Source: Marinimicrococcus sp033875255
GTDB taxonomy: Bacteria; Pseudomonadota; Alphaproteobacteria; Geminicoccales; Geminicoccaceae
Assembly (NCBI GenBank): GCA_033875255.1
Contig: JAWZSN010000014.1
Coordinates: 1-64,000 of the forward strand
DNA length: 64,000 bases
Direction of reading: 5' to 3'
Shown here: one piece after another, positions 43,793 to 54,385 of the stretch
Layout of the letters: the number at the start of each line of letters is the position of its first letter
Position numbering within the stretch: position 1 is the first letter of the stretch
The notes under the pieces: model-generated
The model's input: only the letters and a program-made list of their open reading frames with translations
Told to the model about the DNA's origin: nothing
The model's database searches: none
Program-made: the position numbers and the translations under genes

Positions 43793-46246
43793 TCAGTGCA
43801 GCGCCAGCATCCTGACCAGGCTCGGCAGGCCGGCGCCCTGCATGTAGGGGTCGCGGCCGAGATCGAGGCAGCTTTCGAGAAGGATCTTCTTGACCTGCTC
43901 GGGATAGCCCACGAACTCGCGGCGCATGCTCAAGAAGGCGGCGAGGATGCCCGAGACGTGGGGTGCGGCCATGCTGGTGCCGCTCATCTCGACATAGAGC
44001 GAGTCGCGCTCCGGCAGCCCGGCATCGCCTGACGGCCGCCAGTCGTGGCGGGCCGAGATGATCCGCTCGCCCGGCGCCACCAGGTCGGGCTTGCGCCGCC
44101 CGTCGGCGGTGGGCCCGCGCGAGGAGAAGTAGGAGATGCCGAAGCTGTGCGGGTTGGCCTTGTGGACCGAGCCCACCGCGATGGCCTCCTCGAGATTGGC
44201 CGGATCGCCGATGGAAAGATCCATGTTGGCCGGCACGATCCCGGCCTCCGAGCGCAGCAGGACGAAGCCCTCGTTGCCGGCGGCGAGGCAGACCAGCACC
44301 CCCTGGCGCCACAGCCGCCGCAGCTCCTGGCACAAGGGCGTGTGGCCGCAGCCGAAGACCGACGGGTCGAAGGCGCCGCCCAGGCTCAGATTGACCCCGT
44401 GCACCACCAGCTCGCCGGCGCGCTCGTTGATCGCCGCCACCTCGTCCAGCGCCTTGATGATGAAGCTGTCCTGGCCGCGCCCGGCATCGTCCAGCACCTT
44501 GAAGCCGAACAGGCGGCAGCGCGGCGCCATGCCGGCCATCGTCACCTGCCCGTCGCGCGGATCGAGCACCTCGGCGGCTCCGGCGATGATCCCCGCCACA
44601 TGGGTCCCGTGGCCGCTGCGATCGAGGCTCTCGAACCCCTCCTGGCCGGGCTCGAGGCGGACGGGCGCGCCCTGGCCGGTGCAGTCCCACTGGGCCACCA
44701 CCGTCTGCTGCGCCGTGAAATGCGGGTGGCCGGCGGCGATACCGGTGTCGAGCACCGCCCAGCCGATGCGCGTTCCCAAAGCGCCGTAGGCGAGATTGGC
44801 CGGGTGCGCCTGGATCGTGTGGGTCGAGCGGTTGATGAGCGCCCGCTTGACGGCGTTGCGCCAGATCCCCTCGAACCCCAGCCCCTGGAAACGCGAGCGC
44901 AGCGTCTCGAGCTCGGCCCGGGTCAGCCGGGCGGCGAGGAAGCGGCGGGTCCGGTCGAGCTGCGCCTGCCCGAGAGGGACATCCTGGCGGCGCAGCAGGG
45001 CGGCGATCTCCGCCTCGACCGCCGCCGCCACCTCCTCGAGCCCGGGTCCCGGCCCGCCCGGGTCGGGGCGGTCGGCGGCGAGCTGGATCAAAACCGGGTG
45101 GCGTTCCTCGCGCGGGGCATTCTCGAGATCCTCGACCAGATCGCCCGCCAGCACGAAGGGGGCGATCGCCTGGCCGAAGGCCGAGCCGGTGGCGTCGCGC
45201 ACCGCGCTCCGCGCTTGCGCGGTGCGCAGGTAGCCGGTGGCGGAGTGCGGATGTTCCGGCCCTTCCGGGTTGAGCAGCAGGACGTCCTCGATGCGGCCGC
45301 CGGTGAACTCGCCGGCGAGCGTCGGGTCGGCCGCCACGATGTCGCCCAGGGCGGCGAGATTGACCCAGCGGCGCACGCAGGGCGGAAAGACCAGCCGGCC
45401 GCCGGCCCATGTCTTGAGCTCGTCCTGGACCTCGGCCAGACCCAGCGGTGAGCCGATGGTGAGGAAGAGCGCCACCTCGACCCGCCCGGGGTCGAGCTGG
45501 CGCAGCACGTCCCAGGCGATGGCCGAGCCCAGGCTGTGGCCCACCACGAGGAACGGCCCGCCGCCGGCCGCCAGCCGGTCGGCCAGGCTCTGCTCCATCG
45601 CCCGCCGCCGCGCCGGCACGTAGAGAAAGTCGTAAACGTCGCGCAGGAAGGCGCGGGTCAGCCGCGGCGCCAGGAAGCGGCGCAGCCAGGCGCCGGGCAG
45701 GATCCTCGCACCGACAGCACCCGGCGCCTCGGCCGCCCGAGCCTCGGCCTCCTTGATCAGGCGCCCGGCCATCCGCGTCAGCGCCGCCTTCTCCCGGCCG
45801 TCGCCGGCCAGGGCCTCGATCTCCAGGGCGATCGCCTCACCCTCGTCGCCGGGCTCGCCGCGGGCCAGCGCCATCACCGCACGGGTCGAGATCTCGTCAT
45901 CGTCGATCCGCACCGTGTCGGGGGTAGCGCAGCTCGCTTTCTCCGGGGTCGGGTAGTACTGGCGGTTGACCCAGTAGGCGAGCCGCGTGCGGTCGCCCAT
46001 CGGATGGCCGAACAGCGCGGTGTCCCACTGGCACTTGAGCACCGATTCCAGCGGCTTGTTGCCGATCCCGTGGACATAGACCACGGTCCCCGCCCCGGCC
46101 CCGCCGATCGGCAGCGGCGCGTCGGGCCCGGGCTCGAGCGCCAGGAGCTCGAACTGCGGGCCTGCCGCGGCCCGCGACGGGGTCCGCCTGCGCCCTTTCC
46201 TGCCGGTCGTGGCGCTCGTGCGGCGACGCGTCTCCCTGGCGTTCAT
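43793..46246 (-). CDS. Alpha/beta-hydrolase fused to subtilisin-like (S8) protease
   Basis: An 817-aa two-enzyme fusion. After a basic tail (residues 1-30), residues 50-340 are a lipase-like fold: VVYVHGIGNKP (57-63), nucleophile elbow VVGHSLGSAIAWDVL with Ser238, and a possible His in EHPHSATGYL. Residues 395-490 form a helical linker that may include a propeptide-like part. Residues 493-810 are a subtilase with all residues: Asp500 (WAVLDTGIAAGH), His546 (RSGHGTHVAGIIAG), Asn658 (AAGNEG) and Ser758 (SGTSMAAPHVSG). No signal peptide or membrane helix. It is a single-gene unit between glgX and rlmJ. Role unknown; a regulated or defensive intracellular hydrolase is one possibility. Confidence 0.85.
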   Translation of the reverse strand: MNARETRRRTSATTGRKGRRRTPSRAAAGPQFELLALEPGPDAPLPIGGAGAGTVVYVHGIGNKPLESVLKCQWDTALFGHPMGDRTRLAYWVNRQYYPTPEKASCATPDTVRIDDDEISTRAVMALARGEPGDEGEAIALEIEALAGDGREKAALTRMAGRLIKEAEARAAEAPGAVGARILPGAWLRRFLAPRLTRAFLRDVYDFLYVPARRRAMEQSLADRLAAGGGPFLVVGHSLGSAIAWDVLRQLDPGRVEVALFLTIGSPLGLAEVQDELKTWAGGRLVFPPCVRRWVNLAALGDIVAADPTLAGEFTGGRIEDVLLLNPEGPEHPHSATGYLRTAQARSAVRDATGSAFGQAIAPFVLAGDLVEDLENAPREERHPVLIQLAADRPDPGGPGPGLEEVAAAVEAEIAALLRRQDVPLGQAQLDRTRRFLAARLTRAELETLRSRFQGLGFEGIWRNAVKRALINRSTHTIQAHPANLAYGALGTRIGWAVLDTGIAAGHPHFTAQQTVVAQWDCTGQGAPVRLEPGQEGFESLDRSGHGTHVAGIIAGAAEVLDPRDGQVTMAGMAPRCRLFGFKVLDDAGRGQDSFIIKALDEVAAINERAGELVVHGVNLSLGGAFDPSVFGCGHTPLCQELRRLWRQGVLVCLAAGNEGFVLLRSEAGIVPANMDLSIGDPANLEEAIAVGSVHKANPHSFGISYFSSRGPTADGRRKPDLVAPGERIISARHDWRPSGDAGLPERDSLYVEMSGTSMAAPHVSGILAAFLSMRREFVGYPEQVKKILLESCLDLGRDPYMQGAGLPSLVRMLALH

Positions 46247-46404
46247 CGCGATCCTCCCCTGCCGGCCCGCGCGACCGGCCGAAGGGCGATCCTAGCCTGA
46301 GAAAGCCTGCCCGGGCGACGGCGCAGAGGGTGGCGGCGGTGGAGCCGGTGGCTCTCGGTGCGAAACCGTGGCGCAAGCTTCGTGGCCTGCCCGCCAGACG
46401 CCGC

Positions 46405-46460
46405 CGCCAACCCCGAAAAACAAAAACCCGGCCGCGCGCAGCGCCTTGCGCGGCACCGCC
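46405..46460 (-). terminator. Intrinsic terminator, dispersed-family element after rlmJ
   Basis: On the minus strand GCCGCGC-AAGGCGCTGC-GCGCGGC is a perfect 7-bp stem with the family loop, followed by CGGGTTTTTGTTTTTC and GGTTGGCGGCGG. It lies just past the rlmJ stop. Confidence 0.88.
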
Positions 46461-46480
46461 GCCACGAGACCGGCGCCGGC

Positions 46481-47326
46481 CTAGACCAGCGGGCCGGCGC
46501 TGCACGGGCCGGTGGCCCCCAGCGCCCGGGCGAGCCACGGCAGTGCCGCGGCGGCCGAAGCCGGGAGGGAGGGCGGCGGGTTGACCACCACCACGCCCGA
46601 GCCGGTCATGCCGCGGCCGGGCGTGTCGGGGGCGGTGCACAGCTCGATCCGCCAGAGCCGGCGCAGCCCCGCCTCCCGCAGGCTGGCGAGGAAGGTCTCG
46701 CTGCGGGCCCGCTCGATCACCGGGTACCACAGAAGAAAGCAGCCGGTGCCCATCCGCCGCCAGGCGCGGGCCAGCGCGCGGGCGACCTGCTCGTAGTCGC
46801 TCTTCACCTCGTAGCTGGGATCGATCAGCACCGCCGCCCGGCGCTCCGGCGGCGGCATACGGGCGACCAGCCAGGAGAGCCCGTCCTCGCGCTCGACCCG
46901 CACCTGCGGGCCGCCCGCCGGCCGTCGCGCGAGGCGCTCGGCGAGGAGCCGGTGGTCGGTGGGGTGCAGCTCGACGAGGTCGAGCCGGTCTTCCGCCCGC
47001 AGGGCCGAGAGGGCCAGCAGCGGCGAGCCCGGATAGCGGGCGAGACCGCCCTCGCGGTTGGCCTTCCTGACCTCCTCGACATAAGGGGCCAGAAGGTCCG
47101 GCAGCGGGCCCGGCGCGGCAAGAAGCCGCTCGATCCCCGAATGGAACTCGCCTGTCTTCTGCGCCGCCGCCGACCCCAGATCGTAGCCGCCGGCGCCGGC
47201 GTGGGTGTCCAGCACATAGAGCGGCTTCTCACCGGCTGCGGCATCGCGCAGCACGAAGAGCCAGAGGGCGTGCTTGAGCAGGTCGGCCGGATTGCCGGCG
47301 TGGAAGGCGTGGCGGTAGCTCAGCAT
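46481..47326 (-). CDS. rlmJ: 23S rRNA (adenine(2030)-N(6))-methyltransferase RlmJ
   Basis: A 281-aa methyltransferase. MLSYRHAFHAGNPADLLKHA is the diagnostic N-terminus, YVLDTHAGAGGYDL the SAM motif, and VLIDPSYEVKSDYEQV motif IV (DPSY where E. coli has DPPY). It methylates A2030 of 23S rRNA. The ATG at 47326 gives the family N-terminus exactly; the frame is open further without similarity. It is divergent from rhlE. Confidence 0.94.
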   Translation of the reverse strand: MLSYRHAFHAGNPADLLKHALWLFVLRDAAAGEKPLYVLDTHAGAGGYDLGSAAAQKTGEFHSGIERLLAAPGPLPDLLAPYVEEVRKANREGGLARYPGSPLLALSALRAEDRLDLVELHPTDHRLLAERLARRPAGGPQVRVEREDGLSWLVARMPPPERRAAVLIDPSYEVKSDYEQVARALARAWRRMGTGCFLLWYPVIERARSETFLASLREAGLRRLWRIELCTAPDTPGRGMTGSGVVVVNPPPSLPASAAAALPWLARALGATGPCSAGPLV

Positions 47327-47690
47327 GCGGTTCTCGCTTCCGGTGAGGACGGTGAAGGGTTCCGGCGGGGGCCAGCACTTAGCGCCAAGGGGGCTGCCGG
47401 GCAAAGCCGACGGTAGAACCATATCTTGACATTCGCGCCCCGGCAGGCCACTTGCAGCGGGTCGCGGCGTTATCGCCCGACTTCTCGCGACTGCGCGCAG
47501 GCCCGATGCAGCCAAGGCATCGCAGGCCCGGTCTCGAGATTTCCTCGCCCTGTTCCGCCCGTCGCCCAGCGCGCACGCCGGGCATTTCCCGGCCGGAATC
47601 TTCCCGAGAGACTCGAGGCAGGATTTCAAGAACGCCCCGCCCGGCAAGAAAGCCGCGGCGGCGCGTGCGGCCGGTCTTCGAAAGAGCTAC
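47327..47690. other. Gene-free divergent gap between rlmJ and rhlE
   Basis: A 364-bp region that must hold both promoters. A perfect TTGACA stands at 47426-47431 on the plus strand within a short AT-richer island (ACCATATCTTGACATT), but I see no matching -10 at normal distance. No small gene or family hairpin is evident. Confidence 0.4.
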
Positions 47691-48998
47691 ATGACCTCCT
47701 TTTCCGATCTCGGCCTGATCGAGCCCCTGCAGCGCGCCCTGGCCCAGGACGACTACAGCCAGCCGACGCCGATCCAGGCCCAGGCCATCCCCTCGCTGCT
47801 CGAGGGTCGCGATCTACTGGGCATCGCCCAGACCGGCACCGGCAAGACCGCCGCCTTCGCCCTGCCGCTCCTCCATCGTCTGGCCGAGTCGCGGCGCCGG
47901 CCGGCGCCGCGCACCGTGCGGCTCCTGGTGCTGGCGCCGACCCGCGAGCTCGCCGTGCAGATCCACGACAGCTTCGGCCGCTACGGCCGCCATCTGCGGA
48001 TGAGCCGCGCCACCGTCATGGGCGGGGTCGGGCACGCCCCGCAGATCCGCGCCATCGCGCGCGGCGTCGACGTGCTGGTGGCCACCCCCGGCCGGCTGCT
48101 CGACCTGATGGCCTCGGGCCATGTGCGTTTCGACGCGCTCGAGGCCTTCGTCCTCGACGAGGCCGACCGCATGTTCGACATGGGCTTTTTGCCGGCCTTG
48201 AAGCGCATCGTCGCGGCCCTGCCGGCCGAGCGCCAGACCCTGCTGTTCTCGGCGACCATGCCCGAGGCCATCAAGGGCCTGGCCCAGGGCCTGCTGCGCG
48301 ATCCCGTGCAGGTCAGCGTCGCCCCGGTCTCGGCCACCGCCGAGCGCGTCGACCAGAAGGTGATGTTCGTCCAGAAGGCCGACAAGCGGCCGCTGCTGGC
48401 AGCCCTCCTGGAGACGCCGGAGATCGAGAAGGCGATCGTCTTCACCCGCACCAAGCACGGCGCCGACCGGCTGGCCGAGCAGCTCGACCGGCACGGCGTG
48501 CCCTCCGACGCGATCCACGGCAACCGCTCGCAGGGCCAGCGCCAGCGCGCCCTCAACGGCTTCCGCCACGGCCGCCTGCGGATCCTCGTGGCGACCGACA
48601 TAGCCGCCCGCGGCGTCGACGTGGCCGGCGTCACCCACGTCATCAACTACGACCTGCCCAACGAGCCGGAGACCTATGTCCACCGGATCGGCCGCACCGC
48701 GCGCGCCGGGGCCGAGGGTGTGGCGCTCTCCTTCTGCGATAATGAGGAGATCGGCTTTCTGCGCGAGATCGAGAAGCTGATCCGTCAGCGGGTGCCGATC
48801 GACGCCGAGCACCCCTTCCACGCCCCGCACATCGCCGGCGCCCATCGCGGCGAGGCCGGCCGGCGCCAGGGGGCCGGCAAGGGCCGCCCGCAGCATCGCG
48901 GCAAGCGCCCGGGCCGTCCCGAGTACCAGGACCGCCAGGACCGCCAGGACAGGCACGATCGGCAGGACCGGCCGAGCCGCCCGCCCCGCGCCGCTTGA
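47691..48998 (+). CDS. rhlE: DEAD-box RNA helicase RhlE
   Basis: A 435-aa helicase. Q motif (TSFSDLGL, QPTPIQAQAIP), Walker A AQTGTGKTAAF, PTRELAVQI, TPGRLLDLM, DEAD in VLDEADRMFDMGF, SAT in LLFSATMPE, and motif VI HRIGRTARAGAEG are all present, followed by a basic RG/RQ-rich tail (QDRQDRHDRQDRPSRPPRAA). It remodels RNA, probably in ribosome assembly or mRNA decay. The QDR repeats in the tail are encoded by short DNA repeats near 48930-48960. Confidence 0.93.
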   Translation: MTSFSDLGLIEPLQRALAQDDYSQPTPIQAQAIPSLLEGRDLLGIAQTGTGKTAAFALPLLHRLAESRRRPAPRTVRLLVLAPTRELAVQIHDSFGRYGRHLRMSRATVMGGVGHAPQIRAIARGVDVLVATPGRLLDLMASGHVRFDALEAFVLDEADRMFDMGFLPALKRIVAALPAERQTLLFSATMPEAIKGLAQGLLRDPVQVSVAPVSATAERVDQKVMFVQKADKRPLLAALLETPEIEKAIVFTRTKHGADRLAEQLDRHGVPSDAIHGNRSQGQRQRALNGFRHGRLRILVATDIAARGVDVAGVTHVINYDLPNEPETYVHRIGRTARAGAEGVALSFCDNEEIGFLREIEKLIRQRVPIDAEHPFHAPHIAGAHRGEAGRRQGAGKGRPQHRGKRPGRPEYQDRQDRQDRHDRQDRPSRPPRAA

Positions 48999-49060
48999 GG
49001 TCTTGTCTGCTGGAGGAGCCGGTGCCGCCGGCCCCTCCAGCTGGGCCTTGCACCGACGAA

Positions 49061-49100
49061 TAGGTTTGTTTGCCTATTATGGGTAAATAGGTATATTATC
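49061..49100 (+). promoter_or_regulatory. Sigma70-like promoter with inverted repeat
   Basis: TTGCCT (49070-49075), 16 bp, then TATATT (49092-49097), in a strikingly AT-rich segment. CCTATT-ATGGGTA-AATAGG forms an inverted repeat over the spacer, a likely operator. It drives the small lipoprotein gene 36 bp downstream. Confidence 0.65.
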
Positions 49101-49132
49101 TCTCCGCCTTACATTTGCGAGCGGAGAAAACG

Positions 49133-49372
49133 ATGCGTCTTCTGCCTCCCCTTCTCCTCGGCATCCTGTTCCTGACGGCCTGCACCGAGGCGCGCACCTT
49201 GGGCGCCGTGGCGGCCGAAAGCCGGCGCAGCATGAACGACATGCAGGCCCGCGCCACCATGGCAGCTACCTGCGACATCGCCCTGGGGGCCTATTTCCGC
49301 GAGCTTTCCGAGCTCGAGCGGCATTATGCCGGGCTGGTCTGCGGCGGTGTCCCTCCGGGATTCGCCCGGTGA
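49133..49372 (+). CDS. Small lipoprotein
   Basis: A 79-aa protein: MRLLPPLLLGILFLTAC is a signal with lipobox LTAC (lipidated Cys17). The mature part has a helix (ESRRSMNDMQARATMAATCD) and two further cysteines (ATCDIALG, GLVCGGVPP) that could form a disulfide. GGAG lies eight bases upstream. The region between is dominated by a promoter with a possible operator, suggesting regulated expression. Function unknown. Confidence 0.75.
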   Translation: MRLLPPLLLGILFLTACTEARTLGAVAAESRRSMNDMQARATMAATCDIALGAYFRELSELERHYAGLVCGGVPPGFAR

Positions 49373-49378
49373 GATGCT

Positions 49379-49425
49379 GCCGTGCAAGGCGCTGCGCGCG
49401 GCTTTTTTTCTTGTCCTTTTGTCGG
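49379..49425 (+). terminator. Intrinsic terminator, dispersed-family element after the lipoprotein
   Basis: GCCGTGC (49379-49385), loop AAGGCGCTGC, GCGCGGC (49396-49402), then TTTTTTTCTTGTCC. One G-T wobble pair. Six bases after the lipoprotein stop. Confidence 0.88.
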
Positions 49426-49484
49426 TTTGTCCGGTGGCCGGCACGAAGGGCGGCGCCCTTCCGGTCCTGGCACCGCACCGACCG

Positions 49485-49528
49485 CCGAAAAAAGGAGAAA
49501 ATCAGCGGCGCGCAGCGCCTTGCGTCCT
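49485..49528 (-). terminator. Facing dispersed-family element after the GST gene
   Basis: On the minus strand GACGCAAGGCGCTGCGCGCC is followed by GCTGATTTTCTCCTTTTTTC. The core matches the family; the left stem arm is altered, so pairing is weaker. It is the inverted partner of the element at 49379, about 75 bp away. Confidence 0.7.
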
Positions 49529-49534
49529 TCCCCG

Positions 49535-50248
49535 CTAGAGCGGATAGGCGCGCGCCTTTCCGGCCAGCCCGCCATGAAGCTCCATGAGCCGGCCCAGCCA
49601 GGGCCGGAGCGGGTCGTCGGCGGCCAGCAGCCGGGCGGCGAAGGGACTCACCGTACGGGCCCACTGGAAGGCGCCCAGCACCATGTAGTCGGCATGGAGC
49701 GGCATCTCGCCGCCGAGGAACGGCCGGTCCTTCAAGGTCTGCCGCAACGGCTCGAGGCTCGCCCGGAAGGGTTCGATGCGTGCCTCACGACCGGCCGCCA
49801 CCGCCTCCAGGGTGGTCTTGAAGAGCGCCTCGCGGGTCTCGCGGAAATAGGCCCGGTCCTGCTTGTCGGCGAGATGGTCATGCACGTCGACCAGCACCAT
49901 CCGCACGATCTGGGCGTGCAGCACGGTCTGCACCCACTGCCGGAAGAAATCCGTCAGCTTCCTGCCCCCTTCCCCGCCGAACAGCGTCGGCCGGTCGGGA
50001 AACTCCTCCTCCAGCCAGGCGGCGATGGCATCGCTGTCGGTGATCCAGCGCTCCCCGGCGCGGATCGTCGGGACGGTCCGAAAGCCCGGGCCGCCCTCCT
50101 CCCCGCCGATCCCCCTGATGTCGAGAAAGCGCACCGGCACGGTCTCGAAGGCCAGCTGCTTGTGGGCCAGCGCCATGCGCACCCGCCAGCAGGTCGGGCC
50201 GAAGCGGCGGTCCTCGCGGCCGGCGAGATCGTAGAGAACGACGTTCAT
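49535..50248 (-). CDS. Glutathione S-transferase family protein
   Basis: A 237-aa GST: N-terminal thioredoxin fold (MNVVLYDLAGREDRRFGPTC, then FRTVPTIRAGERWITDSDAI with the cis-Pro and Ser-Asp glutathione contacts) and an all-helical C-terminal domain (PFLGGEMPLHADYMVLGAFQ). The N-terminal GPTCWRVRMAL and overall shape recall beta-etherase-like GSTs (LigE/LigF group). Substrate unknown. The ATG at 50248 starts the first strand; upstream extensions are low-complexity. Confidence 0.85.
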   Translation of the reverse strand: MNVVLYDLAGREDRRFGPTCWRVRMALAHKQLAFETVPVRFLDIRGIGGEEGGPGFRTVPTIRAGERWITDSDAIAAWLEEEFPDRPTLFGGEGGRKLTDFFRQWVQTVLHAQIVRMVLVDVHDHLADKQDRAYFRETREALFKTTLEAVAAGREARIEPFRASLEPLRQTLKDRPFLGGEMPLHADYMVLGAFQWARTVSPFAARLLAADDPLRPWLGRLMELHGGLAGKARAYPL

Positions 50249-50347
50249 GCGCGGACTCCAAAGACGGACGGGCGGGACACCTCCTCTAGCGCGCCGCCGG
50301 CACCCGGCAAAGCGGCGCCGTCCTCCTTTGTCACCGGACACCCTTGC

Positions 50348-50385
50348 CACCTTGCAGGCGCATGCCCTTGCACCCTTGCAAGGTG
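50348..50385. promoter_or_regulatory. Inverted repeat CACCTTGCA/TGCAAGGTG upstream of yqeY
   Basis: CACCTTGCA (50348-50356) and TGCAAGGTG (50377-50385) are perfect 9-bp arms 20 bp apart in the divergent GST-yqeY gap. TGCAAGGTG also occurs at 53692 and 54059, in the duplicated segment beyond glgP. Possibly a regulator site. Confidence 0.4.
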
Positions 50386-50461
50386 ACGTCCGGAAGGGAT
50401 GGAGCCGAGGCCCGGGGCGCGCTAAGAGCGCCGGAACACCCTCGAGCCGGGAACCCCTGCC

Positions 50462-50884
50462 ATGCTCATCGACCGCCTGCGCGCCGAGCGCCTCGCCGCC
50501 ATGAAGGCCCGCGACGAGCGCCGCAAGAATCTCCTGGGCACCCTCATGGCGGCCGCCGCCAAGGAGACCAAGGAGCCCGACGACGAGACGGTGGTGCGCA
50601 CCCTGCGCGCCTTCAAGAAGTCCTTGGAGGAGACGGTGGGCCTGCTCGAGGCGCGCGGCCGCGAGGCGGCGGGCGAGCGGGAGGAGCTGGCGATCCTCGA
50701 GGAGTATCTGCCCCGCCCGCTCGACGAGGCGGCGCTCGAGGCCAGCATCGCGGAGATCGTGGCAGGCCTGCCGGAGCGCTCGCCCAAGGCCATGGGCGCG
50801 GTCATGGCGGCCCTCAAGGCCAGGCATGGCGCCGCCCTCGATCCGCGGCGCGCCAGCGCCCTGGTCAAGGCGAGGCTAGCCTGA
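50462..50884 (+). CDS. yqeY: GatB/YqeY domain protein
   Basis: A 140-aa protein matching the YqeY family, related to the tail domain of GatB: MLIDRLRAERLAAMKARDER, EETVGLLEARGREAAGERE, ILEEYLPRPLDEAAL, and PKAMGAVMAALKARHGAALD. It may take part in tRNA-dependent amidation or bind tRNA, but its role is unsettled. It is usually next to rpsU/dnaG in bacteria; here it stands upstream of glgP, an unusual setting. Confidence 0.9.
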   Translation: MLIDRLRAERLAAMKARDERRKNLLGTLMAAAAKETKEPDDETVVRTLRAFKKSLEETVGLLEARGREAAGEREELAILEEYLPRPLDEAALEASIAEIVAGLPERSPKAMGAVMAALKARHGAALDPRRASALVKARLA

Positions 50885-50915
50885 GAGCCTGCCGGCCGCG
50901 AGGCGGCGGCAAGAG

Positions 50916-50968
50916 GAATTCTAATAAAACGATAGATAAAATTGTCGCTTTACACCAAAAAGTTGACG
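50916..50968 (+). promoter_or_regulatory. AT-rich promoter region of glgP (candidate)
   Basis: AATTCTAATAAAACGATAG and the following AT-rich bases up to GTTGACG (about 50973) are markedly unlike the surrounding GC-rich DNA and lie 80-130 bp before the glgP start. Likely the promoter; exact -35 and -10 not assignable. Confidence 0.4.
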
Positions 50969-51049
50969 ATGTCTGGGGCTTGTGCTTGCTTCGGCGGCCT
51001 CGAGGCGTACCCTCGCCCATTGCCCTGCTGCAGCCGAGCACCCAGCGTC

Positions 51050-53539
<2,490 letters not shown>

Positions 53540-53555
53540 GCCCACGGGCCCGCGG

Positions 53556-53592
53556 ATCCCCTCATGCCATGAAGCGGGCATGAGGGGATTTT
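53556..53592. terminator. Intrinsic terminator after glgP
   Basis: ATCCCCTCATGCC (53556-53568) and GGCATGAGGGGAT (53577-53589) are perfect 13-bp arms around an 8-base loop, with TTTT at 53589-53592. It starts 17 bp after the glgP stop. Confidence 0.88.
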
Positions 53593-53658
53593 CCGTCAGC
53601 CCCCCTCCTCCGGGCCGCACACCCGCTCGCCACCATGGCATCGGCTTGCGCCAATTGC

Positions 53659-53894
53659 GGTGTCAGCCGGTCCGCGCATCGTCACCGGCCATGCAAGGTG
53701 CCATTGTGCCCGGGTAGAGGTGCACGCGGGCAAGGGTAGAGCCGTGCAAGGCGCTGCGCGCGGCTGTCCCTTTTTCTTTGGTCAGGTGGCGAGGCACCCC
53801 GGACGGCAGATGCGGCAGCGGTCTCCTGCACCGGCGAACCCCCGGAAAGAAGAAGAAAGAAAGCCGCGCGCAGCGCCTTGCGCGGCACCGCCTC
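53659..53894. repeat. Duplicated segment, copy 1 (contains facing dispersed elements)
   Basis: About 236 bp starting GGTGTCAGCCGGTCCGCGC and ending CACCGCCTC, nearly identical to 54026-54258. It contains a plus-sense element (stem AGCCGTGC 53740-53747 with GCGCGGCT 53758-53765) and a minus-sense element (53855-53888, perfect GCCGCGC stem). No gene. It lies between glgP and the partition genes. Confidence 0.92.
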
Positions 53895-54025
53895 ACCACC
53901 ATGCGGGCATCACCGCTGACGGTGATCACCGCACGCAGCGAAACCTTCACACCACTATGCCAGCGTCATGGTGTCAGCTTGCGACGCTATACGCCGATAC
54001 CGTTGCAAGGAAATCACCGGATCGT
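53895..54025. other. Non-coding spacer between the duplicated segments
   Basis: 131 bp with no gene. It holds ATCACCG-CTGA-CGGTGAT, a perfect 7-bp hairpin, and another GGTGTCAGC word. This region, with the duplication, is a candidate centromere for the adjacent partition genes. Confidence 0.4.
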
Positions 54026-54258
54026 GGTGTCAGCCGGTCCGCGCATCGTCACCGGCCATGCAAGGTGCCATTGTGCCCGGGTAGAGGTGCACGCGGGCAA
54101 GGGTAGAGCCGTGCAAGGCGCTGCGCGGCTGTCCCTTTTTCTTTTGTCAGGTGGCGAGGCACCCCGGACGGCAGATGCGGCGGCAGTCTCCTGCACCGGC
54201 GAACCCCGAAAAGAAGAAGAAGGAAAGCCGCGCGCAGCGCCTTGCGCGGCACCGCCTC
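54026..54258. repeat. Duplicated segment, copy 2
   Basis: About 233 bp, direct copy of 53659-53894 with a handful of changes, including loss of two bases in the first hairpin loop (54115-54122). The minus-sense element (54220-54252) is placed to terminate the ribbon-helix-helix gene at 54386. Confidence 0.92.
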
Positions 54259-54286
54259 CACGACTCCGAACCATCATAAGGGCATG

Positions 54287-54306
54287 AGGGCGTCAGCCGA
54301 CGCCCT
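54287..54306. repeat. Small hairpin repeated elsewhere
   Basis: AGGGCGT-CAGCCG-ACGCCCT, perfect 7-bp arms. A similar hairpin preceded by the same AAGGG-ATG word stands at 62611-62645 after hsp20. Confidence 0.5.
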
Positions 54307-54385
54307 GACAGCCGCTCACCATCCTCGCCTTATGCCATTATGCCCGCACAACAGCCTGCCCCTGCCCGTACGGCGTTCACGGGTG

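Noticed and set aside
46811..46845. DPSY instead of DPPY in RlmJ as a defect
   Set aside because: The flanking LIDPSYEVKSDY is well formed and Ser at this position is tolerated in N6-adenine methyltransferase motifs, so I do not treat it as inactivating.
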